Origin: Telmatactis stephensoni
Lineage: Eukaryota; Cnidaria; Anthozoa; Actiniaria; Isophelliidae
Direction: 5' to 3'
Length of the DNA: 64,000 nucleotides
NCBI GenBank assembly: GCA_029948255.1
Contig: JALIZF010001367.1
Location: 62,001-126,000 of the forward strand
Shown here: positions 25,255 through 34,868 of the stretch, piece after piece
Layout of the letters: the number at the start of each line of letters is the position of its first letter
Position numbering within the stretch: the first letter of the stretch is position 1
Position numbers and translations under genes: made by a program
Notes under the pieces: generated by a model
Told to the model about the DNA's origin: nothing
The model's input: the letters and a program-made list of their open reading frames with translations, nothing else
Databases searched by the model: none

Positions 25255-25792
25255 TATACCAACAGGATGTAGGTAATTTGAACGGAATCTTGACAGAAAT
25301 ATAACCAAATCATCTAAGTAAACATATCATCGAAGCCATGTTGTTTGAACGTCCTTAGTTACAAAATTATTCACGAACACAGGAAGCCCAATCCAAAACG
25401 GTACGGTGGTATGCAATGTAGCGTCCTCGGAGACCCAGGGCGTCAGGGAGGGGGGAGGGGAGCGGAGGGAAAGGAAAGAGGGGAAAAGGACGATGTAGTG
25501 AAGTAACGACAAAAGTACCTCGGCTATCGCAGTCGGCGATCCAGCTCCACTTACACCAGTATTTGGAATGCAAATAAAGTTGTTGTTGTTTCCAATCGAT
25601 CTCTACTAGTATAACCTTTCTTGGATTAAAAAAATATTCTTTACGTTAGCTTGATGATTTCAAATTTTGCGTAAATTAGAAGACAAATACCTCAAATAAC
25701 AACAACTATGGCACTGTAGTATCTTGCATATATATATATATGATATTGAATTTTGCCGTTACATAATAATTATATCAGCTGACCACCTTAAC
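25255..25792. other. Upstream flank of TRIM gene with a solo G/A-rich arm
   Basis: At 25427-25500 gacccagggcgtcaggga and the following GGGAGGGG/GGAAAGG purine run match the terminal arms of the element at 57388-58042. Only one arm is visible here. Otherwise no gene is seen. Confidence 0.5.
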
Positions 25793-26555
25793 AAATTGAA
25801 GATGGTTTTGAGGCTTGTCCTCTTATTAGGGACCTTAAGCAACCACGACGACGACGGCAGCTAGGGAAAACGGGACGTCAAAACGTATTCAAGCGCAATA
25901 TATACTGCAATTTTTTTCGCTTATTTAATTGCCATTCAGACCAGAGTTTTGAAATGAAAGAAAATGAAAGAGAGAGTTTCTGGAGTTGAGTTTCTGGGCG
26001 AACGGAAAATAAACTGGTTTGCGTCCTCAAGTCCCCGTTCCGTCTACAGAGCGTGAAATCTGGACTTTTCACGTTGTAGTTTTGCAGAATACGGTTGATT
26101 TCCTTACAGCGCCTGCTCATTTGCACGTGCGTTTATTGTATTTTGTAATTAAGGCCATTGTCTTATGCCGTCGTCGTCCTCGTTGCATGCCGTCTTCGTT
26201 GCTTAAAGGCGGTGTTACACGAGACGATTTTTAACGACGATTTTCAGCGCAACGTTGCAACAACTTGCAATATTTTGCGTTGCGAGTTTCTGCCTTGGAT
26301 TCAAAAACTCGCCACGCGTTACCGCAGCGAAAATTGCAAGGAAAATTGTTCCAAGTGTCATGTTACACAAGGAAGATTTTTAACGCAACGCCGTTGCGCT
26401 GAAAATCGTCGTTAAAAATCGTCTCGTGTAACACTGCCTTAAGGTCCCTATTGACACACTCTTGAAGTCATAAAATGTTCAAAACTCAAGTCGAATCACC
26501 TCAAAGTTTTGAACATTTTATGGCGTCAAGAGTGTGTCAATAAGAGGACAGACAA
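25793..26555. mobile_element. Three-layer nested repeat (family A / MITE B / MITE C)
   Basis: Outer layer: family A sequence at 25793-25826 (gaagatggttttgaggcttg) resumes at 26451 (ttgacacactcttgaag...aataagaggacagac). Middle layer: about 25827-26450 with ends tagggaccttaagcaa and ttgcttaaggtccct(a) next to CGACGACGACGG runs. Inner layer: 26207-26438, ends aggcggtgttacacgagacg and cgtctcgtgtaacactgcc, flanked by TTAA at 26203-26206 and 26439-26442. Removing the inner unit and one TTAA restores the middle element's inverted end exactly. Confidence 0.85.
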
Positions 26556-27114
26556 CTGTCCTCTGTGGTTCGTACGTTATGCTCTAGAGCTGATTAACTA
26601 TTCCCATATTCAGATTCTATTCCCATATTACATACTGGGCAAATCCTTTGTTCATAAACCAGCTGGTACGGCTTTCTATACTGCCCTATTTCTACTTCAA
26701 GTCTATGATTACTGATTCGCAATTTTGTGAGAGCCACTGTATGCTACGTGTTGGCGACATGACTTTGGTAATCCTCCAAAACATACTTTCTTTTGAATTG
26801 ACGTAAAATTCTTAGTTTAATTGTTTTTTGTTTTTTTGTGTGGTTTTTTTTTGGTACTATCTTTCCTAAGATCATTGTGGATGTTCCTCCACCAGTTTTG
26901 GATCTCAATATCACTTATTTTCCGCTTTATTACCTTTTTAGTTTGTTTCAATTTCAATTGAAGTTCGTTTTGGTTCATCCATGCAGATTATCCCTAATCC
27001 GGGATGTTCCAAGGAATTTTTACCTTATTACCCCAAAAGGCTTTGTTTTTTTCCGTTTTTTATTGCTTGATATATAAGTGTTGAAAGTTTTTGGGTTTCT
27101 GAATCCGCGGTGTG

Positions 27115-29213
27115 TCTATAAATTTAAGCCAGTGCTTAAACTTAGAAATTATGCTAATCATGAAGAAAAAAGGCTCAAGTCAGCTTATTACTGTAAGCTT
27201 ATTGAAGATGCCAAGAACAATAGTTCCAAGATGTGGAAAGCAATAAAAGAAACATTGCCTAGTAATCAAGTTGATGTTAACTGTATTTCATGCAGTTGAT
27301 GGTAAAAGTGTGTCCGATCCCAAGGGAATTGCAGAAAGCTTAAAAAATTATCATTTCTCAAACATTTGTAAAAAGCTGGCAAAATTGTTCTCTCCACATC
27401 AATTTGTACAACATTCCATCACAAGCTGTATCTTCAACCTTCAATCAGTTTCAATCGAATTTGTTGAGAAGCAGTTAAGACAAATGAAAACGAACACGGC
27501 TGTAGGCTTAGATAACATAAGTGCTCGCTTACTACGTATTTCAGCAAATACTATTGCTCCGTCTATTCAATACCTCATAAACGTTTATTTAGATCTGGTC
27601 AATTTCCTCGTTCATGGAAATCAGCCAAAGTCAAAGCTCTCTTCAAGCAAGGTGACAAGGTGGATAGGGACAATTACCGTCCCATTTCGATTCTTCCAAC
27701 AGTCATCAAAGTAATAGAAAGGGCCGTTCATTCTCAACTCTATGATTATTTATCCAGAAATGACTTACTAGCCTCCAGCCAGTTTGGATTTAGACGCGGA
27801 AGATCTACAGCTTTAGCTATCTCTCAATTTACTGATGTTATTCTTGGCAATATGGCAGGGTCGTGACAAATGGTACGTGGGATCAGGGATCACAGGCTTG
27901 GGATCGGGATCTCAAGCCATGGGATCGGGGTCACAAACGTGGGATCGGGATCAGTATTCAAATCAACAGGATTCAGGGATCAAAATTTTCACAACTGGGA
28001 TCAGGGATCAAAATAAGAGAACTTGTGGGATAAGGGATCGACCAAAAAACGGGAATCACGAGCGAAAAAACGTACCATGTCACGACCCTGAATATGGACT
28101 CTGGTCTTATTACTGGAGTGGTCTACATTGATTTACGAAAAGCGTTTGACACTGTAGACTATGCCATTATGCTTCAGAAGTTAAAGGGCTTTGGAATAGC
28201 TGGAACACATCTTGCTTGGTTTGCCTCGTACCTTTCATCACGCAAGCAATGTACAGTGATTGGCAAGTCATCATCTACTGAGCGTAAAGTTACTACTGGA
28301 GTTCCTCAGGGGTCCATTCTGGGACCCCTACTTTTCACCATCTATATTAATGAGTTGCCGTGTTGTTTGAAAAATACTAACGTGTGTTTATTTGCAGATG
28401 ACTTGTACAGCTCTATACTGCTCTTCCAAGACGGCAACGGAACTACAAGGATTGCTGAATGATGATCTGTATCGACTGACACAGTGGTTTTCAGACCACA
28501 AGTTAACATTAAATATAAGCAAGACAAAGTTCATGGTTATTGGAGGATCTAAGAGACTGAACTCATTCCATCACATTGAGCTAAAGATTAATGAAGAACC
28601 ATTGGACAGAGTGGATTCATTTAAATACTTGGGCGTGTTTATCAACGAGAACTTGAAGTGGCTTGATCATGTTGATTATATTGCAAGAAAGCTAATAAAC
28701 GCTTAGCAATATTACGCAGAATAAAACACTTATTGCCTCGTGCTATACGAGAGAACTGTATGTAAAAACGATGATAATCCCAATTTTGGACTATGGAGAT
28801 ATCATCTGGGGTGATAAGGGCAACGAAGTCTTGATGAGTAGAATTCAGTCCATTCAAAATGCTGCAGCAAAGATAATTCTAGATAAACCAAAGTATTCCT
28901 CCGCAACAGAAGCTCTTAACGAATTGGGTTGGAAGAAATTGTCAGTGCGTCGTCGATTGCATCGTTTCACTTTTGTTCATAAAGGAGTGAATGGTCTCTT
29001 GGACTGGGACTTTGGGCTTTCCTCGTTTGCTGATACTCATAGTTATAATACACGATTTAAGGATAATTTACGAATACCACGTTCTTATAGCAATTGGGGT
29101 CAATATCGTTTTTCTAGTTATTGTATAAATGAGTGGAATAGTATTCCTTTTAATATTAGAAAATTATCTTTTCCCCGTTTTAAAGTTGCTATTAATAGTC
29201 TAACATAATGCTT
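27115..29213 (+). pseudogene. 5'-truncated non-LTR retrotransposon (LINE) reverse transcriptase
   Basis: Degenerate reverse transcriptase reading through several frames. Recognisable blocks: a pre-RT KLRNYANHEEKRLKSAYY, then YRPISILPTVIKVIER, SQFGFRRGRSTA, motif A YIDLRKAFDTVD, motif B GVPQGSILGPLLF, motif C LFADDL, and a C-terminal region ending at 29208. A frame change near 27600 and another near 28430-28460 break the ORF, and a MITE at 27856-28090 separates the RT blocks. No endonuclease domain is seen upstream, so the copy is 5'-truncated. The motif style fits CR1/Jockey-like LINEs, but the clade is not determined. The catalytic Asp pair in motif C is kept, yet the element cannot make a full protein. 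Confidence 0.85.
27856..28090. mobile_element. hAT-like MITE inside the LINE
   Basis: 235 bp with inverted ends cagggtcgtgacaaatggta and taccatgtcacgaccctg, flanked by AATATGG at 27849-27855 and 28091-28097. The interior repeats gggatcrggatc several times. CAGGG ends with a 7-8 bp duplication are typical of hAT elements. Without it the RT frame on the two sides is continuous. Confidence 0.85.
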
Positions 29214-29559
29214 TTTACAGTTTGTAATTATATGTTAATATTTTATATTTTTATATTTTATACATATGTAATTTTATTTAATGTGGATATTGACATCGGT
29301 TAATATGAATCTAAATCATTGTAGGCGGGCCAGGATGGGAACAGGAAGTCACAACTTTATAAGCATGTTTTCAATCCAATTAGTATTTTAACGCGTCAGT
29401 GTGATAAGTAAACTTTAATTAAGCAGTGAATATTTATTAACTGTATAAATAGAAGAGCTATAAGACATTAAATCACTCTCGCTTCAAAAGCCAACTAGAA
29501 AGCACATATTCAAGCTACATACTTTATAAGCAAGCAGTTATAGAAAAAAAAAATTTTTA

Positions 29560-29988
29560 ATGATCATGGACCAAAACGACAGCACAACAACTAAGCGTCA
29601 AAAGAAATGCCCTGGATGCAAGACCCCAAAAGAAAGCCACGACTGGGGTATACCATCCTCATTCTGTGAAGGCAAGGAAAGAAGCTCACCACTGCGTGTG
29701 AAAGCGGAAAGCAAGCTCGACCTTAAGGAAATCGACGAGCTCAAGGAGAGCCTCAAGGCCCTTGAAATAGAAGAGCAACGCCTGGAACAGCAGCGATTAA
29801 AACAAAAGCTGGAAGAAAAACAAGCAGCCGTAGAGGAGCTCCGTCACAAAGTTGCAATGGACCGCCGTGGAAATCCAACTGAACCCATCACACCACTAGA
29901 CGAAATCCTGGCGCGTCACGACCACGTGGACATGACCACACAACATCTACCACTGAAAATCACGTCTGTGAGTGGGCAACCTGATTAA
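29560..29988 (+). CDS. Small zinc-motif/coiled-coil protein, probably transposon-associated
   Basis: Intact 142-residue ORF. Residues about 17-36 form a Cys/His cluster (CPGCKTPKESH...C), followed by a highly charged helical region (KLDLKEIDELKESL, then EQRLEQQRLKQKLEEKQ) and a short acidic/polar tail. Upstream at about 29443 is a TATA-like gtataaata. The stop sits at the start of the (ATT)n tract that hosts the next retrotransposon. I do not recognise a named family. The position among retroelements and the compact zinc-plus-coil layout suggest an ORF1-like protein of a mobile element rather than a host gene, but this is inference. Confidence 0.5.
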   Translation: MIMDQNDSTTTKRQKKCPGCKTPKESHDWGIPSSFCEGKERSSPLRVKAESKLDLKEIDELKESLKALEIEEQRLEQQRLKQKLEEKQAAVEELRHKVAMDRRGNPTEPITPLDEILARHDHVDMTTQHLPLKITSVSGQPD

Positions 29989-30113
<125 letters not shown>

Positions 30114-33100
30114 GAGCATGAAATTCAAAAAGGTTTTACCCCTGGTCTCTCTGGAACTTTTGAGCATACAGCTCAAATTGCTGACATCATCAATAAAGCT
30201 CGCATAAAGCAACTCTCTCTCGTCATTACTCTACTTGACGTCAAGAACGGCTTTGGTGAAGTTCATCACAACTTGATTCAAGCGGTTCTTAATTACCACC
30301 ATATTCCTGATCATATCAAATTTCTGGTTAAAAGTCTGTATACTGATTTCAAAACCTCAATAATTACCAATGATTTTCGTACTCCTTTTGTGTCTATTGG
30401 TCGTGGTGTACTTCAAGCCCTTCTTTTTAATCTATGCGTTAACACCTTTCTCCAGCACATTAAATCTGAAAAGTATCGTCAATTTGGTTTTTCCCTCAAG
30501 TTCTTAAATCCCATCCAGTGGTTCCAGTTCGCTGATGACGCTGCCGTCATACGTGGCCAAAAATCAGAAAACCAGCACTTAATTAATCGCTTTATCCAGG
30601 CGATCTGACATGATAATAAGGAGTGTAGCTATTTGTCGAGGGTCGAGGGTCGAGGGTTTTACGTCGAGTGTCGAGGGGTACTAAGTCGAGGGGTAAGTCG
30701 AGGGTATCTAAATTTCCCTTAGCAAAACATTCTTCAAAGTACAAAGTAGCAAATCAGATCATTTTTTACCTCACGCTGATGAGAAACTTTTGTGCTCATG
30801 TAACGCAAGGTGATGTAATCCTAAAGTATCTCAAGTCACAATTACTTGGTGGTCCACATTTTAGAACATGGCCTGGGGACTGATAGAGATCAACCTCAAG
30901 CACGCCACATATTTACATCTATCACGCAACGTACAGCAAACACATTTGGCAGAAGTCATGAAAGATTTCATAGCCATTTAATTGGCACTGTTTGATTAGT
31001 GCTATTTCGTGCTATTTAGTTGTTTCGTTCTTTCGTTGCTTTCATACTTGCTCGAAGTTTGGTTCTGTGCATTGATAAATATCAGATCAGTTGAGCAGTC
31101 ACTCATCTGGTGTTGCGTTACTGTTTGTCTTAATTTCCTTCTATAAGCCCGAATCGTGAGGACGTTTTGACCCCCTCTATACCAGAATCCTTTTCAAAAA
31201 CTTTTCATATTCAGATTTTACATTCCTTTGAGAATACAAACACAATGGGGTCAAAACGCCATTACGCTTGGGCTTATTGCAAAAATGGAATTCACCATGC
31301 TTCGGGTCACGTCGGATATATGATGACCAAAATCTTCCCATCCCTACCCTGGGAGAGTGAATGCGCTGCTAGAGTATCAACCGATTTGGAAATTTGTGGC
31401 GTAAAATTGATGTCACTCCCACCCGCTGTAAAATTCCATCTGGTTTCCCGCCATAATGTGCTCCTTTCTCGCCCTTACCAAAGAAAAATCACATGCTTTG
31501 GTGACTCTCCTATATACGTTGACATAAAAGGGAAGTTTTGTTTATTAAAATAAAAGGAAACATTAATGCTTTGCATAAAATTGTACATAATGCTTTACAC
31601 TACGCCACTATTCGAGTATGATTGTGATTTCTTTTCAATTTGAAAAACTTAAACTTAAGATTTTTTTTAGAGTTAGAGGAGAATACAAAGCCTAGATGCA
31701 AAGTCCTCAGTCTATCAGTACATGGCTTATTATTATGATAATAATAAAAAATACATTAACTTTGAAAACGTATTAATTTCCAGGCTTACAATAGAGCAAA
31801 TTAAATAAGCACCCAATATATGACCTACCATACATGTTATATAAAACTTTTGCAGCCGACTGTCACAGAAAAAAAGGGGCTCTTTTCTTCGTGTTTTGTT
31901 TTTTTCTGTTTTAGTTTAGTTTTGTTTTTGTTTTTGTTTGTTTTAAGGTTCTGATGAAACCATAGACAAACTGCTTGTTTTTTGAATAGGCTCTAGACCA
32001 TCACCAAAGTATAGACTGATGGTTGAAAACAGAATAGTATATAGAAGGGTACAGTCTGGTTTTCACTCGCGCAAGACGCAAGCAAAAGCGCAAGCATAGG
32101 AAAGGGAAAAAGGATATTTTTAATCTTGTGCTTATGCGTGCGTCGCAGTGAAAACCAGACTGAGGGATTTAGCCGGCACCCGTTATAACATCACGTGTGA
32201 CTAGCGTACCACAGCATTCTTTTCTGTTCTGTTGTTATTATTATTTATATTTTTAGTTCTTACTTTGTATCTTACTTATTGAAATTTGTACATACAACTG
32301 CGAATTGAGCGTTATTATGATATATTATTATACCCTCGACTTACCCCTCGACTTAGTACCCCTCGACCCTCGACGTAAAACCCTCGACCCTCGACCCTCG
32401 ACAAATAGCTACACTCGATAATAAGGGTTGATAAGTGCATTACTTTTGGTATCAAGAAACTGTACACTAAATCCGTCCAATATTTGCCAAAACTGTTAAT
32501 AAATGGAGTTCTTGTCCCTTACGTCAAAATGGGTGATTCATTTCGCTACTTAGGACGTTTCTTTGATTTCAACATGTCTAACCACCAACACATGTCTGAA
32601 CTGACCTCTCTTGTTCAAGATCTGATGAATGACATTGATATGAAGCCATTGCATCCTAAAAATAAACTTCTCCTGTACAGCCGCTATGTCTTATCTAAAC
32701 TTTCCTGGCATTTTACTGTAGCTGATATATCTAAAACCTGGATAATAGAAAACATTGATTCTATAGTGAATGGATTCATTCGTAAATGGCTTGATATCCC
32801 AATATCTGGTACACTGAGTAACGTTTTTCTTGAGCGTAATAAATTTGGTCTTAATATTTGTCCTCCTTCTGTCAAATTTATTCAATGTCAAACAGTCCTC
32901 CGTAATTCCTTAAAAAAGTCCCGTAATGATTCCATTAAAGATCTCTGGAAGTCGTCGAGCTGCCACACTAACATCCAATACGATGTATACAAAGGTTTCT
33001 TTTTCGCAAATGTTATCAAGTTTTCATTATCATCTGTTAATTCTATTTGGTCATCTGTCCAGTCTAACCTTCCCAAGAACATTTATAACTTTACCATTCG

Positions 33101-33869
33101 CTACATAAACAACTCCCTCGCTACACGTAAAAATCTGTTCAGATGGGGATCGTCACAAAGTCCTGACTGCTCTTTCTGCCTTAATCCTGAATCACTCCTC
33201 CATGTTGTCGCTGGTTGCCAGCATTACCTTGAACGCTTTACCTGGAGACACGACTCAATTCTAAATTTCATCGCCACTTCCCTTCAACCTGCAATTAATG
33301 ATCGCTCTTCACTCTATGCTGATGTGAATGGTTATTCGAGTCCTTCAATTATAACTGGTGACACTTTCCGTCCAGATCTTCTTTTTCTAATACATTCCAA
33401 GTGCTTGTATGTCCTAGAACTAACAGTTGGGTTCGAATCCAACCTTTGTAAAAATGCAATGCGTAAACGAGAAAAATACAAGAACTTGATTAACGACTTG
33501 AGCAGTGACTACAGATGTGTTAAATTTGTTAACCTCTCCATGAGTTCTCTTGGCGTTTTCTCGGATGAATGCTCCACCTTCCTAGACATGATGAATGACA
33601 TTGGCATTGATAAAAAACAACTCTATATTATTAGGAAAACGATAAATCTTGCCATTAGAGCAACATATTATATATTTTGCTGCAGAAATAAGATTTGGAA
33701 TGACCCAGAACTATTAAAATCCTAATTTTTTTTTTTTTTTTTTTCATTTAATTGGATTCCTTGTAAATATACATTTATATATATTACTCATGTATCAATT
33801 CAAGTAGCCAGTTGTTTATTGCCTTACGTAGTGAGATTTACAACTGTATTCATAAGCAAATAAAGTTTC

Positions 33870-33885
<16 letters not shown>
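30114..33885 (+). pseudogene. RLE-type non-LTR retrotransposon (R4/Dong- or HERO-like), split by an insertion
   Basis: The 5' part (30114-30608) is reverse transcriptase: IEHEIQKGFTPGLSGTFEH, LLDVKNGFGEVHHNL (motif A region) and WFQFADDAAVIRG (motif C). Motif B reads GRGVLQALLFNLC, lacking the usual QGxxxSP, so a short deletion probably removed part of it, and the frame ends at TGA 30606-30608. After the 1.8 kb insertion, coding resumes near 32424 (VDKCITFGIKK) and runs open to 33725. Within the 413-residue frame starting at 32484 there is a CCHC knuckle from residue about 229 (CSFC-x7-H-x4-C) and a restriction-like endonuclease signature RPD (about 296-298) then LELTV (Glu about 312) and KREKY. 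This zinc-plus-RLE layout is that of site-specific LINEs. Both ends lie in (ATT)n, and the 3' UTR ends at aaagtttcc(attatt). Confidence 0.85.
30621..32416. mobile_element. Mutator-like TIR element with 9-bp target duplication
   Basis: 1796 bp bounded by long inverted repeats of about 90 bp (gagtgtagctatttgtcgag and multiple gtcgaggg steps on the left, mirrored on the right). GATAATAAG flanks both sides (30612-30620 and 32417-32425). A 9-bp duplication plus long TIRs suggests the Mutator superfamily. No transposase is recognisable. A 128-codon frame at 31167-31553 has no family signature. Two further hairpins lie inside: 31144-31281 (gttttgacccc against ggggtcaaaac) and 32051-32162 (cagtctggttttcact against agtgaaaaccagactg). 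Confidence 0.85.
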
Positions 33886-33902
<17 letters not shown>

Positions 33903-34074
33903 AGATTATTATTATTATTATTATTACTATTTTTCGTTTAATTTGATTCCTTGTAAATATACATTTATATATATTACTCATGTATCAATTCAAGTAGCCA
34001 GTTGTTTATTGCCTAAACGTAGTGAGATTTACAACTGTATTCATAAGCAAATAAAGTTTCCATTATTATTATTA
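33886..34074 (+). mobile_element. Second, 5'-truncated retrotransposon tail in the same (ATT)n
   Basis: After the (ATT)n at 33886-33927, about 135 bp from 33929 repeat the 3' UTR of the element upstream (gattccttgtaaatatacat ... aaataaagtttcc) with few changes and again end in attattatt. This is a separate, severely truncated insertion of the same family. Confidence 0.85.
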
Positions 34075-34239
34075 AACTGCTAAAGCTAGGCTCCTTTGCA
34101 TCTTATTAGCAGCCTTCCTGATATGGTTCTGCATGCGTCATTGCTAGCATTCTTAGTTACTCCTAAAACTGATCATTTTGCTGAATTTTACATGAACCAT
34201 TTCCATCGGTTCTTGATCGACTTGATCACTAGAGTTTTA

Positions 34240-34402
34240 ATACCCCGGATCACTCAAAATCATTGTCGCGAGAAAACGTTTTCAGCGTTTTTTTTTGGGG
34301 GGGTTGCGTCAAGTAACAGCCTGCAATGGTTGGTGTAACCTGTTTTGCAACGCCATTGCGAGAACCGTTGCAGGAAACATTACACTGTGTAACCGCGCCT
34401 TT
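34240..34402. mobile_element. Truncated MITE of the AAGGCG family
   Basis: Shares aatcattg(t)cgcgagaaaacg, aatggttggtgtaac and the end gtgtaaccgcgcctt with the copy at 19938-20136. A poly-T/poly-G stretch (tttttttttggggggg) interrupts it. The left end is not evident. Confidence 0.6.
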
Positions 34403-34868
34403 AAACAGGTCTGGTTCACACTAGCGTCATAGCGACATAATGGCGAGTTCATGCAAATGCAAAACACAACTTATATCAAGGTTTTATGTCACCAGTGTAA
34501 AACTCACAACATAACGACATAATACGAACATATATAGCATTTTCTACGCGAAGTCATCGGGCTCTCTTTCCTGAGTTCTTCCAAAAAAAAAGTGTTTTGA
34601 GATAGGAACAGTTTCCTTGACAAAATGTTTGCGTTGAAAAATGTGAAAACCAAACAACCAAAAAACCTCAAATAGTAATTACAAGAATGTTGGTTTTCCT
34701 CAAATTATCCAAGTTTCCTGTGCGTGCATTTCTTCGTTTATGCAAACTAAAAACTACTTCGCAAGAACTTACAATCTGTGCATAAAAAAATAACATCTAC
34801 TAAAGTGCTAAGTATGAACGATTCAAAGTTAAGCTTTTAGCTTATTTCTCTTGATTCTGTTGACGTCG

